Shown here piece after piece: positions 27,287-36,883 of a stretch of 64,000 nucleotides of DNA. A program made the position numbers and the translations under genes. The first letter of the stretch is position 1. Each line of letters opens with the position of its first letter. Below the pieces are notes generated by a model. It did not search any database, had not been told where the DNA came from, and saw nothing but the letters and a program-made list of their open reading frames with translations. Origin of the DNA: Andreesenia sp964489735 (GTDB lineage: Bacteria > Bacillota > Clostridia > Tissierellales > Gottschalkiaceae); NCBI GenBank assembly GCA_964489735.1, contig CAZBAL010000008.1, positions 1 through 64,000 on the forward strand. The letters are read 5' to 3'.

Positions 27287-28630
27287 ATGAAACTTAAAAG
27301 AAAGCAAAGACAGGTTATATCGATTTTAGTATTCATATTTATTGTAGTTGGAATTATTGCACTTATTAAGACCAAATTTATAGATAACACTAGTACACAG
27401 AAAGTCAGCTCTGTAGATAAGAAAAACTCCACTGTAAAAAAGGATGAGAAAAAAGACGAAAAAAGTGAAGATAATAAAAAAACAAAAAAAGATATCAAGA
27501 AGAAACTGAATCTTATCCTGAAAGAAACTATTATGGACACTTCTAAATATAAGGCAGTGTTTACTGATGATGATATTTATATATCAATTGAAGATATAGT
27601 TGGACTTTTAGGCGGTACGCTCCAGTGGAATAGTGAGACAGACAGATATATAATAAACTGTTTGGGGACTCATTCTGTTATAGATGTAAAAACTAAGAAG
27701 ATAACCAATGCCAGAGATGAGATGGTAGATATCAGCATAGTTGGCGGTGATAGCGATAGAAAGGTATCATTCTATTCGGTTATGAAGAGCTTTGATTATG
27801 ATGTGAGCAAGTTATACAGTTCTGATTATTATTGGGCTAGACCGGTAAACTATGACAGAATGCCTGTGGAAATTGCAAAAAAGTTTAATGATAAAATAGG
27901 TATCAAGATAGAAAACTACGCTTCTAAATACAGAAGAGAGCGAGTTGAATATGAAGCAAAACATCCGGATAAAAAAGAAGAGTATAAGATGAGAGAGATT
28001 GATGGTGATAGGGTTATATATCTGACTTTCGATGATGGACCTAATGAATACACGGAATCGATTATGGATACTCTTAAGCACTATGATGTGAATGGCACTT
28101 TCTTTTTTACAGGTAAGAATATTAAAGACGATAAAGATATGAAAGACCTGGTCAAGAAAGTTTATGACAATGGTAACAGTATAGGGTTACAAGGAATGAC
28201 GGGCAGAGAAGAAGTATTATATTCTACACCTGATAAATTCCTTGAGGAGATGAGCACAGAGGAGGAAATGATTAGAAATATTATTGATGTTCCTGTAAAG
28301 CTCATAAGACCCATCTATGGAAGTTATCCAAGAATGACGAATGCATATAGAGAAATTGCAATAGAAAATGGCTACAGAATTTGGGACTGGGAGGCAGATC
28401 CAGGTGATGCATCTGTTTCATATGTTGAGCCTTCTGAAATCTATGAAAAGGCAATGAAAAGTGTTCCGGAGGAAGGAACGCTCATAATTTTAATGCATTG
28501 CAGAAAGGATAATGCATTAGCTCTTCCGTATATACTGGAAAGCTTAAAAGAAAATGGATATACTTTTGATATAATTACAGATGATTTATATCCTTATAAT
28601 TTTTGGGGAGATAAAAGAACAGAGACATAG
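27287..28630 (+). CDS. Polysaccharide deacetylase-like protein with stalk domain, metal-site histidines missing
   Basis: 447 residues: an N-terminal membrane anchor (about 10-30), a Lys/Glu/Ser-rich linker, a copper-amine-oxidase-N-like stalk domain (about 75-150) and a C-terminal NodB-type deacetylase fold. Motif 1 is intact (TFDDGP, D249/D250). However, motif 2, normally H-S/T-x-x-x-H and supplying two metal ligands, reads GLQGMTGREEV (about residues 300-310) with no histidine. The later RPIYGSYP and LMHC segments are kept. It may be a non-catalytic wall-binding protein or use a different site. The start is ATG 27287 or GTG 27278. The 3' end is followed closely by a DegV gene. Confidence 0.8.
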   Translation: MKLKRKQRQVISILVFIFIVVGIIALIKTKFIDNTSTQKVSSVDKKNSTVKKDEKKDEKSEDNKKTKKDIKKKLNLILKETIMDTSKYKAVFTDDDIYISIEDIVGLLGGTLQWNSETDRYIINCLGTHSVIDVKTKKITNARDEMVDISIVGGDSDRKVSFYSVMKSFDYDVSKLYSSDYYWARPVNYDRMPVEIAKKFNDKIGIKIENYASKYRRERVEYEAKHPDKKEEYKMREIDGDRVIYLTFDDGPNEYTESIMDTLKHYDVNGTFFFTGKNIKDDKDMKDLVKKVYDNGNSIGLQGMTGREEVLYSTPDKFLEEMSTEEEMIRNIIDVPVKLIRPIYGSYPRMTNAYREIAIENGYRIWDWEADPGDASVSYVEPSEIYEKAMKSVPEEGTLIILMHCRKDNALALPYILESLKENGYTFDIITDDLYPYNFWGDKRTET

Positions 28631-28649
28631 TTTAAATGGAGTTGAGGAA

Positions 28650-29495
28650 ATGGATAAATTAAAGATACTTTTTGACAGTGGCTGTGACTTAAGTGAAGAA
28701 CAAGCGAAAAAACTGAATGCAGAGATTGTTCCGCTTACGATCAGAGTAGAAGACAAGATATTTACAGATGATTACAACATGGATACGAGTGAATTGATTG
28801 AGAGTGTAAAGAATGTTTCAGACACTAGTAATCCTCCAGGAACTGCGTGTCCATCACCTGATGACTTTAAATCGAAGTTTATTGATGATGGTATGAACTT
28901 CGTTGTAACATTATCTGAAAAGCTCAGTGGATCATACAACAGTGCTATGGTGGCAAAGAATATTTTTGCTGAGGAATCGCCTGAGACATATGTTGATATT
29001 ATTGACTCTAAGTCTGCTGCATGTGGAGAAGCTTTAGTTTCCATTGAAATTAACAGGCTTGCTGAACTAGGACTGAGTCCTGAGGAAATATCTGAAAAAA
29101 TTAGACAGTATGTTGATAATATGAAAACATACTTTATGATTGATTCTATGGAAAATCTTATGAAAACGGGTAGAATAAGCACGATGAAAGGGAAAGTTGC
29201 ACAGTTCTTATCAATAGTTCCGATTATGAAGGCTAATGATGGAGCTATTGAACAGGCTAGCAAAGTGAGAGGAGCAAAGAATGCTTTTCAAAAGCTGGTT
29301 GAGATAATAGGAGAGCAGAGTGAGGACGCTGAAGAGAAGATACTTGGGATATCTCACTGCAATGCTCTTGATAAAGCTAAAGATTTGAGAGACAAGGTAA
29401 AAGAGTTGTATAAGTTTAAGGATATTATAATATTTGAAACTAGAGGTATAGCTACTTTCTATGCAGGTGAAGGCGGAATAATAGTATCATTCTAG
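28650..29495 (+). CDS. DegV family fatty-acid-binding protein (paralogue 2)
   Basis: 281 residues, homologous to the DegV protein at 22126 but clearly divergent. It shares the N-terminal ILFDSGCDLSEEQAKKL strand and loop, the SEKLSGSYNSAMVAKN turn, DSKSAACGEAL and the terminal ATFYAGEGGIIVSF. It lies 19 bases after the deacetylase-like gene and is likely co-transcribed with it. The start at 28650 follows TTGAGGAA. A very stable terminator follows at 29504. Confidence 0.88.
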   Translation: MDKLKILFDSGCDLSEEQAKKLNAEIVPLTIRVEDKIFTDDYNMDTSELIESVKNVSDTSNPPGTACPSPDDFKSKFIDDGMNFVVTLSEKLSGSYNSAMVAKNIFAEESPETYVDIIDSKSAACGEALVSIEINRLAELGLSPEEISEKIRQYVDNMKTYFMIDSMENLMKTGRISTMKGKVAQFLSIVPIMKANDGAIEQASKVRGAKNAFQKLVEIIGEQSEDAEEKILGISHCNALDKAKDLRDKVKELYKFKDIIIFETRGIATFYAGEGGIIVSF

Positions 29496-29503
29496 TAATA
29501 CTA

Positions 29504-29554
29504 AACTCCTAGTGAGTTAGATAATCGAATTATCTAACCAACTAGGAGTTTTTT
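29504..29554 (+). terminator. Very long terminator hairpin between convergent genes
   Basis: AACTCCTAGT (29504-29513) pairs with ACTAGGAGTT (29541-29550), and inside it GTTAGATAAT (29516-29525) pairs with ATTATCTAAC (29529-29538): about 20 base pairs with one small internal loop and a 3-base apex, then Ts. It separates the DegV gene from the convergent helicase gene. Confidence 0.9.
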
Positions 29555-29603
29555 GATTTTCTAATATTTGATTTTCATAAAATCTTGGAACCAAATACGG
29601 TAA

Positions 29604-31829
29604 TTATTTAACTTTAAATATCAGTTTTTTCTCTATTAAAAGATCTTTTGAAAAGGATTTGACTCCTTTTTTATTAAAGTCTATCATTATAAAGCTTTTA
29701 TCTAAATCAACGACTTTTCCATTTCCGAATTTTTTGTGATGGATAAAGTCTCCTATAGAAAATTCATATGCTTCATTGGGATTGTATTCCTTGTTGGAGC
29801 TGTACTCTTTGTTTGTGATTATATTCATAGTTTTCTCAAAAAAGGCTTTATCAAAATAGGTCGTATTCTTCTCGCTAAGGATTGGCTTAGAGTTGAGATG
29901 TCCCTTTTCAGGAGATGATTCTGAGCTTTTTTTAGGGTTTACAGCTGTTCTGATATAGTTGAAAAAATCTGATGGAGGAACTAAATTATCGCTCCTCTCT
30001 TTATATGTCAGAAGCTGCAGATTCTCTTTTGCTCTTGTCATACCAACATAGAAGACGCGTCTTTCCTCCTCGAGATGTCTATAATCACCATTTCTGTCAG
30101 CATCTAGACTGCTGCTCGAAGGAAACTCACCATTTACAAGGTCTATGATAAATACATTCTCAAATTCAAGCCCTTTGGCTGAATGTATAGTTGATAAAAA
30201 AACACCATCATCATTGGAGTTTTGTTTTACTAAATCCTTGAGGTTTTCAAGCCTGAACAGAAAATCGAGTATGGAGTCTGTTCTGGATGCAAGTATTTTT
30301 ATTGTAGAGAAATATATGAGGATACTTCCTAGACTCTGACCCTGAAATTCAGCTCTGCTCTGAAGATGATGCATATATTCCAAGTCGTTTTCTATATAGT
30401 TTATTATTTCTATTGGCCTGCTTTTAGCCAGTCTCTTGAATTTAATGCCTAAGTTTTTAATATTCTTTTTCTGGAAAGTTTTCATTTCATCATAGTCAGC
30501 TAGAATATTGAAAACAGAATCAGAGCTGCTGCTGTTTAATACAAAATTCATTGCCTTCTTTGAAATGAATGCATTCATCTTATAGTATATTCTTTCGAAA
30601 GCATTTTTATCACTGGCATTTACTATGAGATTGAAAAAAGCTACTATATCAGAAGTTATCCAGTGATTGAAAAAGTTGAATTTCAAATCTTTAGCTCTAA
30701 ATCTCAGTCCTTTTCTATCCATGATATCGATCAGAGGTATCAGTGAAATGTTGTATCTGAACAGAACAGCATTTTCAGATAAATCATCAGAAAGATTTTT
30801 CAGTATATGTTCATACTGCTGTTCCTGTGTATTGAATATCTTTGTAATTATTTCTGTTTTATTACCATTATTTGAATGAAGGTTTTTCTCATATCTGTCT
30901 TTATTTTGAGATATGAACTCATTCGATATATCGACTATTGTCTTTGAAGATCTATAATTTCTGTCCATATGGTATATCTTTGCATCTTTATATTTGTCTT
31001 TATAATCCAGCAGATATTGCGGATTAGCTCCTCTAAACCCGTATATACTCTGATCATCATCTGCAACAATGAAAAGGTTATTATTCGGGTGAGCTAGCTT
31101 TTCTATTATTTTATGCTGAACTGTTGATGTATCCTGACCTTCATCAATCTGTATATATTTATATCTGTTTCTGTATCTATTCAGTATTTCCTGTTCTGAG
31201 TTCAGAACATCTAGTGCCATTGTCAGCATATCATCAAAATCTATGAGTTTATTATTCTTTTTGTACTCTTCATATAGATAGAAGAGCTCCTCAAAATTTG
31301 GAATTGATGGACATTTGTATTCACCAGGAGAAATCATCATGTTTTTCACATAGCTGATACTGCTTATGAGTTCTTCCAGTTTATCATCAGATAAGTAGCC
31401 GGAGGAACTGTTTTTATAGATTTCTCTTAAGATTGAGTTGTGGCTTATATTTCTTGAGCGTTCAATCAAATTATAATTTAAATTGTTAGCAATGAAATAA
31501 TCTCGCAGCACAAGATAGGAGAAACTGTGTATTGTTGAAAACTTAGCATTGATGTTGAATTTCCCAAAGGTATTGTCAAACCTGTTTTCCATATCAATTG
31601 CAGAAGCTTTACTGAATGTTATAGATAATATTTCAGACGCTGGAACTTTTTTTACCAATCTCAGATAAGCAATTCTCGTTATTAAAACGGTTGTCTTACC
31701 TGCTCCAGGCACGGCAAGTACAAGCGCAGGACCGTTTAAATGTGAAGCGGCTTGTCGCTGATTGGTGTCTAAGCATAGATCCATTTCTTTACTTATCTTA
31801 TTGAAAAATAGATTTGTCAAACATATCAT
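29604..31829 (-). CDS. UvrD/PcrA-like superfamily 1 DNA helicase
   Basis: 741-residue ATP-dependent 3'-5' helicase for DNA repair or replication restart. Motifs in order: Q-motif region LDTNQRQAASHLNGP, Walker A AVPGAGKTT, the Ia-like SITFSKASA, DEXX box IQIDEGQDTS, motif III DDDQSIYGFRGA, then late STIHSAKGLEFENVFIIDLV and EERRVFYVGMTRAKENL. The C-terminal PcrA-like module (about 680-740: GDFIHHKKFGNGKVVDLD) is present. The start is uncertain: ATG 31829 abuts an AAAGG, whereas ATG 31784 (MDLCLDTNQ) gives a more usual N-terminus. Monocistronic on the reverse strand. Confidence 0.9.
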   Translation of the reverse strand: MICLTNLFFNKISKEMDLCLDTNQRQAASHLNGPALVLAVPGAGKTTVLITRIAYLRLVKKVPASEILSITFSKASAIDMENRFDNTFGKFNINAKFSTIHSFSYLVLRDYFIANNLNYNLIERSRNISHNSILREIYKNSSSGYLSDDKLEELISSISYVKNMMISPGEYKCPSIPNFEELFYLYEEYKKNNKLIDFDDMLTMALDVLNSEQEILNRYRNRYKYIQIDEGQDTSTVQHKIIEKLAHPNNNLFIVADDDQSIYGFRGANPQYLLDYKDKYKDAKIYHMDRNYRSSKTIVDISNEFISQNKDRYEKNLHSNNGNKTEIITKIFNTQEQQYEHILKNLSDDLSENAVLFRYNISLIPLIDIMDRKGLRFRAKDLKFNFFNHWITSDIVAFFNLIVNASDKNAFERIYYKMNAFISKKAMNFVLNSSSSDSVFNILADYDEMKTFQKKNIKNLGIKFKRLAKSRPIEIINYIENDLEYMHHLQSRAEFQGQSLGSILIYFSTIKILASRTDSILDFLFRLENLKDLVKQNSNDDGVFLSTIHSAKGLEFENVFIIDLVNGEFPSSSSLDADRNGDYRHLEEERRVFYVGMTRAKENLQLLTYKERSDNLVPPSDFFNYIRTAVNPKKSSESSPEKGHLNSKPILSEKNTTYFDKAFFEKTMNIITNKEYSSNKEYNPNEAYEFSIGDFIHHKKFGNGKVVDLDKSFIMIDFNKKGVKSFSKDLLIEKKLIFKVK

Positions 31830-32006
31830 CCTTTATACTTAGTTGATAAGTTCATTTTATCATACTTGTTCTATAAATATTTAACAATATTAGTGATATA
31901 ATAGAGTGAAACAATATCTATATATAAATTAAAGAAAAAATACATGATAAATTGTAAAAAAGAGAAATAGAATATTGAGTACAAAACTAATAAGGAAGGC
32001 TAGAAA

Positions 32007-33956
32007 ATGAATAAAAGAATAAAAACATTGTTTATGCTGTTATTTGTTTTAACTTTTTTATCTAAATTAGCTCCAGGTTCATATGCTGAAAACAATTCTA
32101 AGTTGCTGATTATCAGCTCAGATAGTGTTGGTATTTCAGATATCGGAAAAATTAAAAGTAATAACTCAAATATTTCAGCTGGACTTTTAAGTTTGAAGTC
32201 TATGAATAGAAATGAAGAGAATATATTCATAAACATGGCATATGGAAGAACATACGGTTATTCAGAGAGTAAGTTTAATAATATAGATTACAGTGAAGGA
32301 ACTTCTGTAGGAAACTACAAAGGAATAATGAATGCTATTGAAAAGGAATACAGTGAAACTAATAAAGATATAAAGTGTCTTGGCGATATTTTAAAAGAGA
32401 ACAATTTAAAGAGATCTTTTTTAGGTGGGAAATCAGGAAATTCCAATACAAGCTACATATTGCTTTCGGACTCGGATGGGAAATATGATTTTGGTCATGA
32501 ACTCAAGTCCGAAGATATTATCCATGAAGTTGATGCGGAGTTCCAAAAAGCTGATGTTGTTATGGTTTCGCTTTCGGATTTTGAGCGGGAAACTCAGCTA
32601 AGCTTGTCACGAAGTCTGATGTCTATGAACTATGAGAGCATTCTAATATCTACGAAGAAATCAGATTATGGATATATGAAGAACAAATCTATTTCTGCCG
32701 TACTTGCCCGCAGAAGTGGATGGAGTGGAGGATTTCTGACATCTGATTCTACAAAGCGAGAAGGTCTTATCAGTAGTCTGGATATAAAGTCGACTATACT
32801 GGAAAAGTTTCGACTAACTGAAGAAAACAGCACTGGAAAACCCATGAAATCAATAGATACTGATGAAAATGTTCAAGAGGTGCTGGCTGAGAATTTAGAG
32901 TCCTATATGAATCTGAATCTTACAAAATATATTTTTCATGGATTTATAATAGGAATAAATATTCTTATTATATTATCCTACCTGATGAAAAAGAATATAG
33001 AGAAGAAAGTGCCGTTATCATATTTGCCGCCGGCTTTCGTGCTGTTTGGTATGGCTTTATCTTTTATGAATGGAAATATATTTCTGTATTCGGGACTGAT
33101 ACTTGTACTGTCCGTAGGGCTGCTGGCTTATTATAAAAGAGAAGCTGATTCTGATGACAGTAAAAATATCATGAGCGGTAAATTTGAGATTGAATATATT
33201 GAATGCGTACCTTTCATATCGAATATATTGATTATTATGGGAATATTTTTTGCAAAGAATTTAATATACGGCTCTTTTATTGGATACAATAATATCGATG
33301 CTGGGGGAAGATATTATGGATTCAATAACGATATAATGGGAGTTCTACTGGCCACAGGGATATTGTCTGCGGGTATGTTTAACAACAAGATTAAGTCCAT
33401 ATGGGGCAAGTACATTGGATTTCTGGTGCTGATGATAAACTTAATGGCTCTAACTGGAAGTTATGGAAGCAATTTCGGTGGTATGCTGACAGCCATAACA
33501 GCAGTTATATTATATGTGTATTACTTTATTTCCAAGAGCACCATGGGAGTTAAGAGGGTTATGGCTATGCTGGGCACTATTGCCATTACCATATTGTTAT
33601 TTTACTTAGTTGGTGGAAGTAATAGCCACTTTGCGGAGTTTTTTGACAGAGTTGCAGATCAAGGATGGGTGGAATTTTTTGATATGATGAAGAAGAAAAT
33701 CACCCAGCTGATTCAGATAGCTGTCATGCCTCCATGGAGTGTGATGATTATTCTACAATCGATATATATTATAAAAAGAATAAGATCAGCTATAAATAAG
33801 AGAGATATCAAGCTGTTGAAGCTCATATATATTACATCTATAGCTGCACTCATGCTTAATGACACAGGTGCAATTGCTTTTATGTATATGAACGCATATT
33901 CAATAGCTTTGATCAGATATTATGAGGAGAGAGGTTATTTTTCAAATGGAATTTAA
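32007..33956 (+). CDS. Unassigned exported/membrane protein, tandem paralogue A
   Basis: 649 residues. Signal peptide (about 1-27, cleavage near SYA|ENN), an approximately 270-residue outside domain, then about 8 membrane helices from residue 310. The outside domain has a strand-like LLIISSDSVG start and a KREGLISSLDIKSTIL end that recalls alkaline-phosphatase/sulfatase-fold proteins, but I see no nucleophile or full metal site. The membrane part holds GYNNIDAGGRYYGFNND, TGSYGSNFGGML and LNDTGAIAFMYMN. The next gene is a paralogue with the same blocks. Function unknown; perhaps an envelope-polymer or export component (inference). Confidence 0.7.
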   Translation: MNKRIKTLFMLLFVLTFLSKLAPGSYAENNSKLLIISSDSVGISDIGKIKSNNSNISAGLLSLKSMNRNEENIFINMAYGRTYGYSESKFNNIDYSEGTSVGNYKGIMNAIEKEYSETNKDIKCLGDILKENNLKRSFLGGKSGNSNTSYILLSDSDGKYDFGHELKSEDIIHEVDAEFQKADVVMVSLSDFERETQLSLSRSLMSMNYESILISTKKSDYGYMKNKSISAVLARRSGWSGGFLTSDSTKREGLISSLDIKSTILEKFRLTEENSTGKPMKSIDTDENVQEVLAENLESYMNLNLTKYIFHGFIIGINILIILSYLMKKNIEKKVPLSYLPPAFVLFGMALSFMNGNIFLYSGLILVLSVGLLAYYKREADSDDSKNIMSGKFEIEYIECVPFISNILIIMGIFFAKNLIYGSFIGYNNIDAGGRYYGFNNDIMGVLLATGILSAGMFNNKIKSIWGKYIGFLVLMINLMALTGSYGSNFGGMLTAITAVILYVYYFISKSTMGVKRVMAMLGTIAITILLFYLVGGSNSHFAEFFDRVADQGWVEFFDMMKKKITQLIQIAVMPPWSVMIILQSIYIIKRIRSAINKRDIKLLKLIYITSIAALMLNDTGAIAFMYMNAYSIALIRYYEERGYFSNGI

Positions 33957-36000
33957 AAGTGTGATTAGGAAAATATTGGGATTGGCATGTGTTTTGATTT
34001 TCTTTTTCCACGTTAGCGATATTGGTGTTGCGGTTTCTGAAAAAGATAAAGACCGTTTCTTAAATGAAACTGAGCATACAGATGTAAGCTGGATGAGAAA
34101 GCCTGAGAATATCAGGAAAGAAAAAACACTTATCATATCGACGGATCAGCTGGATTTGACTCAGTTGAAAAGTCTTGATATCAAGGATTCAGCTATAAGT
34201 TTGATGAGTGCGAAGACAGCAAGGGGTACCGGGAGCTCACTTGAGAGTCAGTATATGACAATAGCTTCGGGAATAAGAGTTACAGTCGATCAGGAGCTTT
34301 TTACAGGGGTAGAAAAGTCGGAAGATAATAGAGGTACAGAAGCCATTGATTTCTTCAATGTTCTTTATAGACTCAATCAGGATTATGATGGCTTCATAGA
34401 TAAATTTAAGTTTTTGGGTGAAATATTTCATGACAATGGCTTAAAAACTGCATATATTGGTGATGACAGCAGCATTCTGCTTGCAGCTGACAAAGAAGGA
34501 AAAGTTGATTATGGAGAACTTGGTGTTGTTTATGACTATAAGGAACTGAGAAAGCTAGTTGACAGAATGTCCTCGAATGCTCAGTTGACGGTACTTTCAT
34601 ATAATATCGAAGATAATTATGAAAGACTAGATACTATAAAGAAAATAACAGAAAAGTTTGATGGAACTGTATATATCATACCTAAGATGATATCAGGAGA
34701 TATATCTGTGAGAAACAACTCCACTATTAAACCTATACTGATTAAAGGAATAGGAGATGGCGTATTAGACAGTAGGACTACTAAGAGATATGGACTTGTA
34801 AGCAATCTTGATATAATGCCGACCATATTGAGTAAATACGGTATAGAATATGATGGTCAGGTTGGGAAACGACTAGAAGTTATAGAAGGAGAAAAGAGCA
34901 AGAAAGAGAATGTGGAAGATATTGAATTTATTTTCAATAAATATATGAATCTTACGAGTGTCAAATACAGCTTCAATGCGATGATAATCTATCTTCAAAT
35001 AGCCTTGATAATACTGTACTTGATAACAGGAAGATCCTATAGGCCGCTTAAGTACTTGTTATATATTCCAATATACTCTATTTTGCTTTCGCTCATATTT
35101 GGTAACAAATTAGCAGAATTTGATAGAAATGTATACGTATATTCTATCATGGCAGCTGCTGCGGCTCTGTCGATAATTACACATATGGTATATATAAGAA
35201 CTTGTGTAAGAGGAAGAAGGCAGAAAAAAGAAAACACAATAATAGAAAAGCTTTCTATTATTGCATTTATAATGATAGTTGCGTTTATCATATTCCTACC
35301 AGAGCAGATTTACAGTTCTTTTGTAGGTTATAACAATCTTGTAGCCGGAGGCAGATTCTTCGGATTTAACAATGATGTTATGGGAACGCTTATTGGTTCA
35401 TTTATCTTAGCTTATTTCTATATACGTAAAAATAAATCCAAAATGATGAAGCATATAATAACGCTCGGGGGTGTAGGACTTCTTCTTATCTCTCTATCAG
35501 GCAGATATGGAAGCAACTTTGGAGGGTTAGTTACTGCTACTGTCCTTTCTTTGCTGCTGATTTATGGGGATCTCCTTATAAATACATCTAAGAGAATGAA
35601 AGTAGTTGCGGGGGGCTTAGTTCTTATAGGGCTGGTTCTTGGAATAATAGTCATGACTAGAGGTGGAGGAAACCACATAAGTGAGTTTGCGAGCAGAGTA
35701 CAGCGCTATGGAATGGAAGAATTTGTACAGATGGTGAGCAAGAAATTCTATCAGGTAATAGTTAATACAAGAAAGATGCCTTGGATATTAGCAATTTTAA
35801 TGCAGCTTACATTTATGTTCAGGAGAGTTTATTCAGGAACAGAGCAGAGGCTGAAGGACATAACTGTGCTATTTATTTTCATTTCGATAATAGCGTTGCT
35901 GACGAATGATACGGGTGTAGTTGCATTAGTATACATGAACACAATAATTATCAGCTCAACCCTTTTAAAAATAAGTGGGAAAGATTCGGTTAGAATGTAA
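33946..36000 (+). CDS. Unassigned exported/membrane protein, tandem paralogue B
   Basis: 684 residues, same architecture as the preceding gene: hydrophobic N-terminus, an approximately 290-residue outside domain starting LIISTDQLDLTQL and ending KRYGLVSNLDIMPTIL, then about 8 helices with GYNNLVAGGRFFGFNND, SGRYGSNFGGLV and TNDTGVVALVYMN. The start at 33946 follows GAGGAGAGAGG and overlaps the upstream stop by 11 bases, so the pair is translationally coupled. An in-frame ATG at 33922 lies before that site. The 'DIMPTIL' segment supports an alkaline-phosphatase-like fold; activity is unproven. Confidence 0.7.
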   Translation: MEFKSVIRKILGLACVLIFFFHVSDIGVAVSEKDKDRFLNETEHTDVSWMRKPENIRKEKTLIISTDQLDLTQLKSLDIKDSAISLMSAKTARGTGSSLESQYMTIASGIRVTVDQELFTGVEKSEDNRGTEAIDFFNVLYRLNQDYDGFIDKFKFLGEIFHDNGLKTAYIGDDSSILLAADKEGKVDYGELGVVYDYKELRKLVDRMSSNAQLTVLSYNIEDNYERLDTIKKITEKFDGTVYIIPKMISGDISVRNNSTIKPILIKGIGDGVLDSRTTKRYGLVSNLDIMPTILSKYGIEYDGQVGKRLEVIEGEKSKKENVEDIEFIFNKYMNLTSVKYSFNAMIIYLQIALIILYLITGRSYRPLKYLLYIPIYSILLSLIFGNKLAEFDRNVYVYSIMAAAAALSIITHMVYIRTCVRGRRQKKENTIIEKLSIIAFIMIVAFIIFLPEQIYSSFVGYNNLVAGGRFFGFNNDVMGTLIGSFILAYFYIRKNKSKMMKHIITLGGVGLLLISLSGRYGSNFGGLVTATVLSLLLIYGDLLINTSKRMKVVAGGLVLIGLVLGIIVMTRGGGNHISEFASRVQRYGMEEFVQMVSKKFYQVIVNTRKMPWILAILMQLTFMFRRVYSGTEQRLKDITVLFIFISIIALLTNDTGVVALVYMNTIIISSTLLKISGKDSVRM

Positions 36001-36003
36001 CAG

Positions 36004-36033
36004 TTTACAACTTTACAATAATAAAGATATAAC
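36004..36033 (+). promoter_or_regulatory. Possible promoter of the amino-acid ABC genes
   Basis: TTTACA (36004-36009), an 18-base spacer and TATAAC (36028-36033). Plausible but not strong. Confidence 0.35.
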
Positions 36034-36077
36034 GTAAAATGAATATAGAGATTATGAAAAAATTAGGAGGATTTAGC

Positions 36078-36866
36078 ATGAAAAAAAGATTGGCATTATT
36101 TGCTGTAGCATTATTATCGGCTGGGCTTATATTTGGCTGTGGTAATGATAAGTCAAGTGAAGTTAAAACTGCAGATGATAAGTTTGTGGTTGGTCTTGAT
36201 GACAGCTTCCCACCAATGGGATTCAAAGATGAATCAGGTGAACTGGTTGGATTTGACATTGATCTGGCTAGAGAAGTAGCAAAGAAAATGGATATGGACG
36301 TTGAATTCAAGCCTCAAGACTGGGACGGAATAGAACTGAGTCTTAACAAAGGGGACATAGATGTTATATGGAATGGATATTCTATAACAGAAGAGAGAAA
36401 AAAATCGGTTGCATTCAGTGACCCATATCTTGCGAATAGACAGATATTAGTAGTTAAAGATGATTCAGAATACAAAGCTATGGATGAATTGAAAGATAAG
36501 ACTTTGGGTATTCAGCTTGGAAGCAGTGCGGAGAAGGCTCTGAACAACCATGCAGATTTCAAAGACTCATTAAAAGAAATAAAATCATACTCAAATAATG
36601 TTGAAGCTCTTTTAGATTTAGATGCTGGAAGAGTGGATGTTGTATTAGTTGATGAAGTTGTTGCAAAATACTTCATAGCTAAAAAAGATGGACATTATAA
36701 AGTTCTAGATGGGGATTTAGGAAAAGAAGAGTATGGAATAGGACTTAGAAAAAATGATACAGAATTCCTTGAAAAGCTTAACAAGGCATTAGAAGAAGTT
36801 AAGAATAGCGATGAAGGTGTAAAAATATCAGAAGAGTGGTTTACAGATGATATATTTGCTAAGTAA
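36078..36866 (+). CDS. Amino-acid ABC transporter substrate-binding lipoprotein
   Basis: 262-residue lipoprotein (lipobox LIFGCG, lipid-anchored Cys near residue 20) of the polar amino-acid receptor family (SBP_bac_3). VVGLDDSFPPMGFKDESGELVGFDIDLA is the usual opening, and WNGYSITEERKKSVAFSDPYL, LGIQLGSSAE and VLVDEVVAKYF line the ligand cleft. The likely ligand is a polar amino acid or cystine/glutamine type, not resolvable here. The start at 36078 follows TTAGGAGGATTTAGC. It pairs with the permease gene 17 bases downstream; no ATPase gene follows. Confidence 0.9.
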   Translation: MKKRLALFAVALLSAGLIFGCGNDKSSEVKTADDKFVVGLDDSFPPMGFKDESGELVGFDIDLAREVAKKMDMDVEFKPQDWDGIELSLNKGDIDVIWNGYSITEERKKSVAFSDPYLANRQILVVKDDSEYKAMDELKDKTLGIQLGSSAEKALNNHADFKDSLKEIKSYSNNVEALLDLDAGRVDVVLVDEVVAKYFIAKKDGHYKVLDGDLGKEEYGIGLRKNDTEFLEKLNKALEEVKNSDEGVKISEEWFTDDIFAK

Positions 36867-36883
36867 TTTGAAGGGGTGTCAAT

